Origin: an uncultured Bacteroides sp.
GTDB lineage: Bacteria > Bacteroidota > Bacteroidia > Bacteroidales > Bacteroidaceae
Direction: 5' to 3'
DNA length: 39,039 nt
NCBI GenBank assembly: GCA_944322285.1
Contig: CALUOR010000035.1
Coordinates: forward strand, 1-39,039
Shown: positions 25,748-33,035 of the stretch, in pieces
Layout: each line of letters opens with the position of its first letter
Numbering within the stretch: position 1 is the stretch's first letter
The notes under the pieces: generated by a model
Seen by the model: only the letters and a program-made list of their open reading frames with translations
Database searches by the model: none
Told to the model about the DNA's origin: nothing
Translations under genes and position numbers: made by a program

Positions 25748-26530
25748 CTATTTTGTTATGCTGATTCTACCTTCCGTCCGGGCCGTTATCTTCTTTCCGG
25801 CCTTTGTCTGTTGTTCCACGTACTTCATGAAGAGTCCACGCAGCGTGGCTCCTTCCGGGCATATTCGTTCTTGGGCCCGCTTCAATGCCGTCATGCCGTC
25901 ATTGCCTTCCGCCAGATAGTCGATGGTCGCGATGGTGTAAAGCTGGTCATCCGCTATCGGCTTTCCGCCCACCCATGCCTCCAGCACTTTTCCCTCCTTG
26001 TTAAGGGCCATCGTTACCCCGCTCACTCCTTCGCCTCCCCTCCTTGCGATGTTCTCCATCAGCGCGCGCAGATCAACGCCCTTCAACGTCAGCAGGCAGA
26101 GGGAATTCTCAAAAGGCAGGATTTCGTAAATGTCTCCTGTGGTAATAGGCCCTTGGGTCAGCACGTTGCGTATACCTCCAATGTTGACCAGCCCCATGTC
26201 GGCCGTCTTTCCAGTGATGTCGCGGGCGGACAGACGCAGCACGTCGGCTATCAGGTTGGAAAGCGGACTTTCCGGCCGAAAGCGGTCCATGCTGACGGCA
26301 GCTTCGCCTTTCACTTCGTTCATCACACTATCCATGTCTGCCTTGTAGGGTGCCAGCAAGGCGATGGCTTCCATGTCAGGGCTGGCATCCCATACAGAAT
26401 CCATCGATATCCGGTAACCTTCAACGGACACAACTTCGTATCCGGCCCTACAGGATGCCAACATAAGGGAACTGCTGATGGCAACTCCCATGATCCATTT
26501 TAGTCTATTGGTAGCTATTTTCATTTTCAT
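25748..26530 (-). CDS. Lipoprotein with a 5'-nucleotidase C-terminal domain
   Basis: 260 residues with a lipoprotein signal peptide; lipobox LASC with Cys27. It matches the 5'-nucleotidase C-terminal (substrate-binding) domain: SNLIADVLRLSA, DMGLVNIGGIRNVLTQGPIT, GDIYEILPFENSLCLLTLKG and the late YTIATIDYLAEGNDGMTAL. No metallophosphatase motifs are present, so it is non-catalytic alone. It is the first gene of the minus-strand operon, preceding the metallophosphatase. The domain order on the mRNA is therefore reversed compared with a single-chain enzyme, which excludes a simple frameshift split. Lipid anchoring here would tether the complex to a membrane. A second ATG two codons in (26524) is an equally possible start. 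Confidence 0.88.
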   Translation of the reverse strand: MKMKIATNRLKWIMGVAISSSLMLASCRAGYEVVSVEGYRISMDSVWDASPDMEAIALLAPYKADMDSVMNEVKGEAAVSMDRFRPESPLSNLIADVLRLSARDITGKTADMGLVNIGGIRNVLTQGPITTGDIYEILPFENSLCLLTLKGVDLRALMENIARRGGEGVSGVTMALNKEGKVLEAWVGGKPIADDQLYTIATIDYLAEGNDGMTALKRAQERICPEGATLRGLFMKYVEQQTKAGKKITARTEGRISITK

Positions 26531-26566
26531 TCATGAGTCATAAAAACTTCTTCGCACAAAGTCGCA

Positions 26567-26598
26567 CAAAGATAGCGAGAATCGGGGGAATACCCAAA
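26567..26598 (-). promoter_or_regulatory. Promoter of the nucleotidase operon
   Basis: Minus strand: -33 TTTG at 26598-26595 and -7 TATCTTTG at 26574-26567, separated by 20 nt. This is one of the best matches in the window to the Bacteroidales promoter. A 10-bp direct repeat (cgcacaaag twice, about 26553-26571) overlaps the -7 box and the likely start site. Confidence 0.85.
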
Positions 26599-26623
26599 GA
26601 TTCATAATATTTATCTCCCAATT

Positions 26624-26656
26624 TTTCGCACTGAACGGAACAAATTACTACCTTTG
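26624..26656 (+). promoter_or_regulatory. Promoter of the DUF1573-meaB operon
   Basis: -7 TACCTTTG at 26649-26656, with a TTTCG -33-like box at 26624-26628 and 20 nt between. It is divergent from the nucleotidase promoter and gives a ~20-nt leader. Confidence 0.7.
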
Positions 26657-26684
26657 TCTGCTTTAACAAATAGCAGAAGAAGGA

Positions 26685-27794
26685 ATGGAAAGAAAAAAAC
26701 TTAACATACTTATGAAGCGGGCGTTGCTCATGTTTAGTTTGTGGGGAGGACTGGTAACAGGTGCTCAAGCTCAGGCTCGTTTCACATCGAACACCCAGTT
26801 GCATCGTGCAGGGCAAGTCGAATGGAAACATCCGCTGACCGTACAATACGTCATTACCAATACGGGCACAGAACCGCTGGTGCTGACGAATGTGGAACCG
26901 GATTGTGCTTGTACCGCCGCACAATGGACGCAGACACCGATTGCTCCCGGTGAAAAAGGCACGGTAGACGTAACGTTCGATGCCGAAGCTTTGGGGCATT
27001 TTCATAAGTCGGTGGCCATTTATACTAATGCCACGCCCCATTTGGTCTATTTGTCCATGGAAGGGGAGGTCGTGAGTGAGTTAAAAGATTACAGCCTGAC
27101 GCATCCTTTCCGCATCGGCCAGATATGTATTGACAAAGAGGAAATAATCTTCCCCGATATTCAGCATGGCGAGCGTTCTACAGTATATATTGATGTAGTA
27201 AACTTGTCTGACGCCTCTTATGAACCGGTATTGATGCATTTGCCCTCTTACCTGACTATGAAAGCCGAACCGGCACACCTGCAACAAGGCAAAAGGGGCA
27301 GAATTGCACTGACATTGGATTCGGAAAAATTGCGCGACTTAGGACTGACGCAAACTTCAGTTTATCTATCGCGTTTTATGGGCGATAAAGTGAGCAAAGA
27401 GAATGAGCTGCCTGTATCGGTCGTGAAATTGCCCGATTTCTCCGGTCTGACCGAAAGTGAACGTTTGAATGCGCCCGTTATCCGTCTTTCCACCGAAGAT
27501 TTGGACGTCAGTGACCGTTTGGCCAAGAAGAAAAAAATACGGGAAGACATTGTCATTACCAATGAGGGGCGTTCGCCTTTGCATATTGGAAAGTTGCAAG
27601 TGTCACATTCGGCACTAGGGGTTAGCTTGAAGAAAACAGTATTGCAACCCGGTGAATCAACACGTATGCGAGTGACAATAACCAAGAAGCGCCTGAACGG
27701 GCGTCAACGTCCCCTTCGCCTGTTGATGATAACCAACGACCCGCAACATCCTAAGATAGAAATAGACATAGCCACTGCACGTGCACCAAAATAA
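26685..27794 (+). CDS. Exported DUF1573-domain protein
   Basis: 369 residues with a signal peptide (first ~30 residues, ending VTGAQAQ), so periplasmic or outer-membrane associated. The first Ig-like DUF1573 domain (~35-130) has the family hallmark PDCACTAAQWT after a stretch of the form YVITNTGTEPLVLTNVE, and closes with HKSVAIYTNATPHLV. A second, similar beta-rich region lies at about 270-365 (IVITNEGRSPLHIGKLQVS ... LRLLMITNDPQHPKIEID). DUF1573 proteins are abundant in Bacteroidetes and their function is not established; I do not assign one. The ATG at 26685 is taken; an internal ATG at 26712 would also retain the signal sequence. The gene is followed after 18 nt by meaB, so the two are probably co-transcribed. 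Confidence 0.85.
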   Translation: MERKKLNILMKRALLMFSLWGGLVTGAQAQARFTSNTQLHRAGQVEWKHPLTVQYVITNTGTEPLVLTNVEPDCACTAAQWTQTPIAPGEKGTVDVTFDAEALGHFHKSVAIYTNATPHLVYLSMEGEVVSELKDYSLTHPFRIGQICIDKEEIIFPDIQHGERSTVYIDVVNLSDASYEPVLMHLPSYLTMKAEPAHLQQGKRGRIALTLDSEKLRDLGLTQTSVYLSRFMGDKVSKENELPVSVVKLPDFSGLTESERLNAPVIRLSTEDLDVSDRLAKKKKIREDIVITNEGRSPLHIGKLQVSHSALGVSLKKTVLQPGESTRMRVTITKKRLNGRQRPLRLLMITNDPQHPKIEIDIATARAPK

Positions 27795-27812
27795 ACTTAA
27801 AATTAAGAAAAC

Positions 27813-28916
27813 ATGATTATGGAACATCCGGAGAATAACGCAGAATATAAAGGATTGGTAGTGAATGCGGGTATTGAGCAACCGGCATCCGTAAATCCTT
27901 ATTTAAAAAACCGTCCACGCCGGAAGAGGCATGAACTGAGCGTGGCAGATTATGTGGACGGCATAGTAAAAGGCAATACAACCGTATTGGGGCAAGCTGT
28001 AACGTTGATAGAGAGTCTGAAACCCGAACATCAACTTGTAGCACAGGAAGTGATAGAAAAATGTCTGCCCTATACGGGCAGTTCCATCCGGATAGGCATC
28101 AGTGGCGTGCCGGGCGCAGGGAAAAGTACATCTATCGATGCCTTCGGTCTGCATGTGCTTGAAAAGTATGGCGGGAAGCTGGCAGTATTGGCTATAGACC
28201 CCAGTAGCGAACGGAGCAAAGGAAGCATTTTAGGCGACAAGACCCGCATGGAGAAGTTGTCCGTACACCCCAAGTCGTTTATCCGTCCCAGCCCATCGGC
28301 TGGTTCGCTAGGCGGAGTGGCCCGCAAGACGCGTGAAACAATCATCCTGTGCGAAGCTGCCGGATTCGATAAAATATTTGTGGAAACCGTAGGTGTAGGC
28401 CAAAGTGAAACAGCCGTACACTCCATGGTTGATTTCTTCCTGCTGATACAATTGGCTGGTACGGGCGATGAACTGCAAGGCATCAAGCGTGGTATTATGG
28501 AAATGGCGGACGGCATTGTCATCAACAAAGCCGATGGTGATAATTTAGAGCGTGCCAAGCTGGCCGCAACCCAATTCCGTAATGCGCTGCACTTATTCCC
28601 GGCTCCCGAAAGTGGCTGGACGCCCCAAGTCCTTACTTACTCCGGCTTCTACAATCTGGGAGTGAAGGAAATTTGGGACATGGTCTACCAATATATAGAT
28701 TTTGTAAAAGCAAACGGCTACTTTGACTATCGACGCAACGAACAGAACAAGTATTGGATGTACGAGACCATTAACGAGCACCTTCGCGACAGTTTTTACC
28801 ACAATCCCCAAATAGGAACCATGCTACCAGATTGCGAGCGGCAAGTGCTTCAGGGAAATCTCACTTCGTTTGCCGCTGCTAAGTCCTTGCTTGACACCTA
28901 CTTCAAGGAAAGATAA
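27813..28916 (+). CDS. meaB: Methylmalonyl-CoA mutase-associated GTPase (MeaB/ArgK family)
   Basis: A G3E-family GTPase that in characterised species protects and gates cofactor loading of adenosylcobalamin-dependent methylmalonyl-CoA mutase. 367 residues, somewhat longer than the ~330 norm because of an N-terminal extension of ~40 residues. The P-loop is GVPGAGKST (98-106). Next come LAIDPSSERSKGSILGDKTRM (switch region), ETVGVGQSE and the base-recognition motif NKADGDN. Bacteroides make propionate through methylmalonyl-CoA, so the function fits. However, mutA/mutB are not in the window and the partner gene is a DUF1573 protein. ATG at 27813 or 27819. Confidence 0.92.
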   Translation: MIMEHPENNAEYKGLVVNAGIEQPASVNPYLKNRPRRKRHELSVADYVDGIVKGNTTVLGQAVTLIESLKPEHQLVAQEVIEKCLPYTGSSIRIGISGVPGAGKSTSIDAFGLHVLEKYGGKLAVLAIDPSSERSKGSILGDKTRMEKLSVHPKSFIRPSPSAGSLGGVARKTRETIILCEAAGFDKIFVETVGVGQSETAVHSMVDFFLLIQLAGTGDELQGIKRGIMEMADGIVINKADGDNLERAKLAATQFRNALHLFPAPESGWTPQVLTYSGFYNLGVKEIWDMVYQYIDFVKANGYFDYRRNEQNKYWMYETINEHLRDSFYHNPQIGTMLPDCERQVLQGNLTSFAAAKSLLDTYFKER

Positions 28917-29061
28917 ATACACTTTCCCAAGGAATTTATAGAAGATATACTGCATTGCCCCTGTAAGAGCTACTGAAATGGTCAGTGCGGTATAATCTTC
29001 TTTTTTACCCTCTAAATATAAAAACAAAAACGAATTGTCTCATTGTTTGAAATAAAAATCA
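28917..29061. other. Gene-free spacer after meaB, possible gene remnant on the minus strand
   Basis: No gene with a credible start lies here. On the minus strand, 29027-28918 reads as a hydrophobic coding-like stretch (TALTISVALTGAMQYIFYKF), but it has only a TTG start and runs into the meaB 3' end. It may be the decayed C-terminus of a membrane protein. No obvious terminator follows meaB. Confidence 0.35.
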
Positions 29062-29069
29062 TATCTTTG
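29062..29069 (+). promoter_or_regulatory. -7 box of the leader-RNA transcription unit
   Basis: TATCTTTG, a perfect TAnnTTTG. Transcription would start near 29076. A -33 match is weak (TTG near 29036, or TTTG at 29045 with spacing too short). Confidence 0.7.
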
Positions 29070-29108
29070 CCCTGTGAATTTCCAGCATCAAAGTGTTGAG
29101 CCGTTAAA

Positions 29109-29159
29109 ATGGAAAGGACAATATTATTTACGAAAGGTGTTATTGAAATTACCTTCTAA
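29109..29159 (+). CDS. Possible 16-codon leader peptide in the candidate attenuator
   Basis: ATG at 29109 to TAA at 29157-29159, encoding MERTILFTKGVIEITF. Its last five codons coincide with the 5' arm (29142-29156) of one of the competing hairpins, so a translating or stalled ribosome would prevent that hairpin. No codon is strikingly over-represented, so no amino-acid sensor can be named. Such a short frame can occur by chance; the evidence is its placement. Confidence 0.3.
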   Translation: MERTILFTKGVIEITF

Positions 29160-29248
29160 AGTCAAACTTCGCAACTTTGATAATTGGAATGGAGGTAATT
29201 CAATAGCACCCACACTGATTTGTATATCTCATAGGTAGATGATACAAA

Positions 29249-29335
29249 GGTGTGGGTGTCTGTTGTTTTATTCATTCCAATGGCAATGCGAAGGCCTGAC
29301 TTTAAAGTAAAACAATGAGATTCCCACACCTTTTT
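29249..29335 (+). terminator. Conditional intrinsic terminator inside the leader
   Basis: GGTGTGGG (29249-29256) and CCCACACC (29323-29330) form a perfect 8-bp closing stem, extended inward by TTGTTTTA with TAAAACAA, and followed by five T. The 5' arm is also the partner of CACCCACAC upstream, so the hairpin can be pre-empted. Confidence 0.6.
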
Positions 29336-29386
29336 GCGTTTAAACATTTCCGATGGGAACAGGAAATACAAATGAGTGGTATAACA

Positions 29387-29539
29387 ATGAACAGATTGAA
29401 AAAACTTTTTGGAATGGGACTTGCCGCAAGTTCGTTGTCATTATCCGCCTGGGGAGTAGGCCAAAGAGCCGTGCCCAGTAGTGTACGACTATTGTTTGTG
29501 GATTTTGGCGATGTTGCATCCCTTTTTACGCGACAATGA
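29387..29539 (+). CDS. Small 50-residue protein with a signal-like N-terminus, unrecognised
   Basis: Starts MNRLKKLFGMGLAASSLSLSAWG: a basic N-terminus, a hydrophobic/small-residue core and a possible cleavage area, then about 28 residues ending FVDFGDVASLFTRQ. An in-frame ATG at 29372 adds five residues and is also possible. It lies between the conditional terminator (ending 29335) and a strong terminator at 29569-29612, so promoter, leader, ORF and terminator form a self-contained unit. I do not recognise a family. It could be a short secreted peptide, a membrane peptide, or the relic of a longer gene. Confidence 0.4.
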   Translation: MNRLKKLFGMGLAASSLSLSAWGVGQRAVPSSVRLLFVDFGDVASLFTRQ

Positions 29540-29568
29540 GATTGACAAAGTTAACCTATTTTGTGCAG

Positions 29569-29612
29569 AATACAGAGGGATATCATTCTTCTCTCTGTAT
29601 TCTTTTCTTTTT
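29569..29612 (+). terminator. Intrinsic terminator after the small ORF
   Basis: AATACAGAGGGA (29569-29580) pairs with TCTCTCTGTATT (29590-29601), 12 bp with one G-U pair and a 9-nt loop, followed by a T-rich run (tcttttcttttt). It closes the unit that starts at the -7 box at 29062. Confidence 0.88.
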
Positions 29613-29630
29613 CAGACATCTTATTTTTCC

Positions 29631-29699
29631 GTACGATTAGCGATCGTCAAGCTGTACGATTAAGAATCGCACACACGTATGATTAATAATCGTGTTGCG
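29631..29699. repeat. Three dyad-containing tandem units at 23-bp period
   Basis: Units start at 29631, 29654 and 29677 (gtacgattag, gtacgattaa, gtatgattaa). Each is centred on an inverted repeat: ACGAT-TAGCG-ATCGT, CGATT-AAG-AATCG and GATTA-A-TAATC, with centres at 29640, 29663 and 29686. Sequence conservation is only partial, but dyad and phase are kept. The array lies between the small-ORF terminator and the GNAT gene, in the GNAT leader or promoter region. Confidence 0.85.
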
Positions 29700-29836
29700 C
29701 TGGCAACTATATTCATAACTATATAATAAAGGATAATCTTACACATAAAATGGATTTTAATAATTATCTGCGTATTGTTATTAGGAGTTTTATTATTTTT
29801 GTTGCCAAGTATAAAATAATTTCGACAGACACCTAT

Positions 29837-30337
29837 ATGCTACAGATAAGAAGGACGAGAATAGAAGAGTTGGATAAGTTAATGGACATCTTTGAGCAAA
29901 GCAGACGCATCATGCGTGAGAGTGGAAACTTGAAGCAATGGACAGGCGGGTACCCTACACGGAAGATAGTGGAAAAGGATGTTAAGGATGAAAATAGTTA
30001 TGTATGTGTAGATGAAGCGGGGGAAGTTATAGGCACCTTTGCATTTATATATGGTGAAGATCCTACATACACTCGCATTTATGAGGGAGGCTGGTTGGAT
30101 GATGAACGACCCTACGCCACAATTCACCGATTGGCAAGCACGAAAGATAGTCATGGAGTAGCGGCTGCTTGCTTAGATTGGTGCGCAAGGCAAATCTCGA
30201 ACTTACGGGCGGATACGCATCGGGACAACCATATCCTACAGCACATTCTATTAAAGCATGGTTTCACTTATTGCGGCATCATTTATCTGCAAAATGGGGA
30301 TGAGCGATTGGCTTATCAAAAAATCATTTTACCATAA
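29837..30337 (+). CDS. GNAT-family N-acetyltransferase
   Basis: 166 residues from the ATG at 29837 (MLQIRRTRIEELDKLMDIFE). The frame is open upstream to 29750, but the extra 29 residues are hydrophobic and not family-like. The GNAT fold is recognisable: an N-terminal beta-alpha unit (1-25), GEVIGTFAFIYGEDPTY (~65-80), HRLASTKDSHGVAAACLDWC (~100-120) as the acetyl-CoA motif A region, and a C-terminal LLKHGFTYCGIIYL. The usual Q/RxxGxG/A pyrophosphate loop is degenerate (KDSHGVA), as in many Bacteroidales members. The substrate is unknown. It converges with argS. Confidence 0.8.
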   Translation: MLQIRRTRIEELDKLMDIFEQSRRIMRESGNLKQWTGGYPTRKIVEKDVKDENSYVCVDEAGEVIGTFAFIYGEDPTYTRIYEGGWLDDERPYATIHRLASTKDSHGVAAACLDWCARQISNLRADTHRDNHILQHILLKHGFTYCGIIYLQNGDERLAYQKIILP

Positions 30338-30341
30338 CGAA

Positions 30342-30377
30342 TGGAGGCACGTATGCAGTACCTGTTACGTTCCTCCA
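30342..30377. terminator. Convergent hairpin between the GNAT gene and argS
   Basis: TGGAGGCACGT (30342-30352) pairs with ACGTTCCTCCA (30367-30377), 11 positions with one mismatch and a 14-nt loop, directly after the GNAT stop and before the argS stop. No clear T-run on either side, so termination efficiency is uncertain. Confidence 0.55.
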
Positions 30378-30399
30378 ATCATTTATGCCATATTATATA

Positions 30400-32220
30400 T
30401 CACATCCGCTCGGGAACCTCGATGCCCAACAGCCCCATACCCAAACGCACTATCTTGGACACTTCGCGCGAGAGGGAGAGACGGAATGCGCGTACATCCG
30501 GATTTTCTTCACGCAAAATACTATAATCGTGATAGAATTGATTGTATTCCTTCACCAAATCATAGCAATAGTTGGCTATGAGGGATGGACTATAATCCTC
30601 TCCCGCTTGCTTTACCACCCCGGCAAAATCGGCCAACATCTGAATCAAGCCTTCCTCTTTAGTACTCAGCTCAATACCTGCATGAAGCTGTTCGGGAATG
30701 GCGATACCAGCTTCGGTCGCCTTGCGCAATACGGAACGGATACGCGCGTAGGTGTATTGGATGAAAGGTCCGGTATTTCCGTTAAAGTCAATGGACTCTT
30801 TGGGATTGAACGTCATGTTCTTACGGGCATCCACTTTCAAGATAAAGTATTTCAAGGCGCCCAAGCCTACGATGCGGGCAATATCATCGGCCTCAACTTG
30901 CGTCAGCCCGTCCAGTTTACCCAAATCCCCGCTTGTCTCCTTGGCGGTTTCTATCATTTCGCCCATCAGGTCGTCGGCATCCACCACGGTACCTTCGCGG
31001 CTCTTCATCTTCCCTTCGGGCAATTCTACCATGCCGTATGAGAAGTGAACCAGGCTCTTGCCCCATTCAAAACCCAGTTTGTCCAACAGGATGGAAAGCA
31101 CCTGAAAATGGTAGTTCTGCTCGTTGCCCACTACATATATCATCTTATCAATGGGATAATCGGCAAAACGTTGCTCGGCCGTACCGATGTCCTGCGTCAT
31201 GTAGACCGATGTCCCGTCGGCACGCAGCAACAACTTTTGGTCGAGGCCTTCAGGCGTCAGGTCGGCCCATACGGAACCATCTTCCTTGCGATAGAAGAGG
31301 CCTTTCTCCAATCCTTCAAGCACTTTCTTCTTGCCTTCCAGGTAGGTGTTCGATTCGTAGTATATTTTGTCGAAGGTGACACCCATCAGCTTGTATGTCT
31401 CGTCGAACCCTGCATATACCCAGTCGTTCATCTTCTTCCAGAGGGCACGCACTTCAGGGTCGCCGGCTTCCCACTTCACCAGCATCTCGCGAGCTTCCTT
31501 CATCAGCGGTGATTCAGCTTCGGCCTTCGCCTTGGCGTCTTCCTCGTTCATGCCTTGAGCCATGTATTGCGTCATGAATTCTTTCACCTCAGCCTTATAG
31601 TGCTTGTCGAACGCCACGTAGTAATCGCCTATCAGGTGGTCACCTTTCTTTCCGCTCGATTCGGGCGTCTCGCCATTGCCGTATTTCAGCCATGCCAACA
31701 TAGATTTGCAGATATGAATGCCACGGTCGTTTACGATGTTGGTCTTTACCACCCGATTGCCATTGGCGGCAATGATATTGGCCAAAGCGTTGCCCAACAG
31801 ATTATTACGGACATGGCCCAAGTGCAGGGGCTTGTTGGTGTTGGGCGAGGAATATTCTATCATGACCAAGGGAGACTGCTTCGTGACGGGCGTAAGTCCG
31901 TAGTGCTCATCGGATTGGATATCGTTCAGCATGCCTATCCAAGCCGACGAGGCGATGGTCAGGTTCAGAAAACCTTTGATGACGTTGAACGAAGCCACCA
32001 GTTCGGGCACGTTTGTCTTCAGGTATTCGCCTATCTCCTGCGCCGTCTGCTCAGGTCCTTTCCGGGACATGCGCAAAAAGGGGAAAACCACCAACGTCAA
32101 GTGTCCTTCAAATTCTTTTTTCGTCTTTTGTAATTGCACCTGTGCGGCAGGCACTTCTTGGCCGTACAAAGTTTTCAGCCCGTCAATGACGGATGCGGCC
32201 AATTTCTGTTGTATATCCAT
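30400..32220 (-). CDS. argS: Arginyl-tRNA synthetase
   Basis: Charges tRNA-Arg; class I synthetase, 606 residues from the ATG at 32220. The upstream in-frame ATG at 32271 would include the -7 box and is rejected. The HIGH motif is HLGH (133-136) within SSPNTNKPLHLGHVRNNLLG, and the KMSKS-like segment is GKMKSREGT (~396). The N-terminal Arg-tRNA recognition domain (1-~110) and the C-terminal DALR anticodon-binding domain with YARIRS are present. It follows a membrane-protein gene on the same strand, with its own -7 box in the gap. Confidence 0.96.
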   Translation of the reverse strand: MDIQQKLAASVIDGLKTLYGQEVPAAQVQLQKTKKEFEGHLTLVVFPFLRMSRKGPEQTAQEIGEYLKTNVPELVASFNVIKGFLNLTIASSAWIGMLNDIQSDEHYGLTPVTKQSPLVMIEYSSPNTNKPLHLGHVRNNLLGNALANIIAANGNRVVKTNIVNDRGIHICKSMLAWLKYGNGETPESSGKKGDHLIGDYYVAFDKHYKAEVKEFMTQYMAQGMNEEDAKAKAEAESPLMKEAREMLVKWEAGDPEVRALWKKMNDWVYAGFDETYKLMGVTFDKIYYESNTYLEGKKKVLEGLEKGLFYRKEDGSVWADLTPEGLDQKLLLRADGTSVYMTQDIGTAEQRFADYPIDKMIYVVGNEQNYHFQVLSILLDKLGFEWGKSLVHFSYGMVELPEGKMKSREGTVVDADDLMGEMIETAKETSGDLGKLDGLTQVEADDIARIVGLGALKYFILKVDARKNMTFNPKESIDFNGNTGPFIQYTYARIRSVLRKATEAGIAIPEQLHAGIELSTKEEGLIQMLADFAGVVKQAGEDYSPSLIANYCYDLVKEYNQFYHDYSILREENPDVRAFRLSLSREVSKIVRLGMGLLGIEVPERM

Positions 32221-32248
32221 AATGCTAAAAACGTTTTCTTTGTGGGTG

Positions 32249-32256
32249 CAAAGATA
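32249..32256 (-). promoter_or_regulatory. -7 box of the argS promoter
   Basis: Minus strand TATCTTTG, matching TAnnTTTG, about 30 nt before the argS ATG. No good -33 match. Confidence 0.7.
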
Positions 32257-32292
32257 CGACATTCTTCTCAATTAAAAAATAGTGATGTCCCC

Positions 32293-32979
32293 TCATTTCT
32301 TCCGTGCGGCTATGGCCAGCAACACACCCAAAGCCACACCCAGCAAGGCGGCAAACAAGACGCGGGCCTCGCTTGGCAACAGGAAAGTGACGGTGTGGGC
32401 CGGAACCCAGAAAAGGGGTATTGTTTTCTTAAAGACAAAATTCCATTGCACGTCCCAATTCAGCCCGGTAATGATGCGGGTCATCGGGATAGGCGTCAGC
32501 AACGCACGCGCCGAACCTCCGCATGCCAGGATGTGCGTGTCCGTAATCTTGTGAAAGGTCATGAATACCGGGGCGAAAATGCCGTTCATCCCGATGGAAA
32601 TGCAGAGGGCGACCAGCACTTTAGCCGGGCAGAGAGAGGCACTCATCAGACCTGTGGTATCCTGCATCCCGATATACTCCAAAGCTACCGGCACACCGGT
32701 GGAAAAAATAATCATGGCCAGATTGATGCCCATCCCGAAGATGCCCCATACGACCGCACGGGGGAATATGCCGAACTTCGGCTTCAGATAGCTGCCCGTG
32801 CTGAGGCGCAATCCCAGGAGTTCGCCCAATGTGGACAAGACGGCAAACTTCAAGAAGCTCATCACCATGCCGTGGCTGGCGTTGAATGTTTTATACCATT
32901 CGTACACAGAATCCGAAAGGACAAACGGTGCGAACAAGGCGATTACAATCACAATGAATATAAAATCGGACTTTTTCAT
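32293..32979 (-). CDS. Polytopic inner-membrane protein, unassigned (possibly Mpv17/PMP22-like)
   Basis: 228 residues from the ATG at 32979 (MKKSDFIFIVIVIALFAPFV). The longer frame to 33084 would overlap the divergent rhomboid promoter and is not used. About five hydrophobic helices: residues 5-22, 38-55, 70-95, 125-145 and 205-225. Recognisable segments are FGIFPRAVVWGIFGMGINLAM and a glycine-rich ending LLGVALGVLLAIAARKK. I recall similar Bacteroides proteins annotated as Mpv17/PMP22 family, but the motif evidence is weak. No catalytic residues are evident. Divergent from the rhomboid genes, upstream of argS. Confidence 0.65.
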   Translation of the reverse strand: MKKSDFIFIVIVIALFAPFVLSDSVYEWYKTFNASHGMVMSFLKFAVLSTLGELLGLRLSTGSYLKPKFGIFPRAVVWGIFGMGINLAMIIFSTGVPVALEYIGMQDTTGLMSASLCPAKVLVALCISIGMNGIFAPVFMTFHKITDTHILACGGSARALLTPIPMTRIITGLNWDVQWNFVFKKTIPLFWVPAHTVTFLLPSEARVLFAALLGVALGVLLAIAARKK

Positions 32980-33035
32980 GGCAATATAATATCGAATTAT
33001 AAAATTGATTAACGCGGCAAATATAGGAATTATTT

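Larger units (their letters stand above)
29076..29335 (+). ncRNA. Leader RNA with two mutually exclusive folds (candidate attenuator)
   Basis: Pairing options read from the sequence. Fold 1: a long imperfect stem, 29161-29191 with 29273-29300, capped by CACCCACAC (29207-29215) with GTGTGGGTG (29250-29258), leaves the 3' segment free. Fold 2: ATTGAAATTACCTTC (29142-29156) pairs with GGAGGTAATTCAAT (29191-29204), and GGTGTGGG (29249-29256) pairs with CCCACACC (29323-29330), followed by TTTTT. The two folds compete for 29161-29191 and for 29249-29258. This is the layout of an antiterminator/terminator switch. It does not match a riboswitch class I recognise. A stable stand-alone small RNA is the alternative. 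Confidence 0.6.

Noticed and set aside
24893-26530. Frameshifted single 5'-nucleotidase gene
   Set aside because: Domain order is reversed and each part has its own export signal, so it is two real genes.
29076-29335. Known riboswitch, tmRNA or 6S RNA
   Set aside because: No cobalamin, TPP, SAM or similar core motifs and no tRNA-like ends. A 6S-like long hairpin cannot be excluded without a covariance search, but the competing terminator fits a leader better.
29162-29371. 69-codon minus-strand frame through the leader RNA
   Set aside because: It is the complement of a long palindrome and terminator. Codon use is not gene-like and no promoter faces that way.
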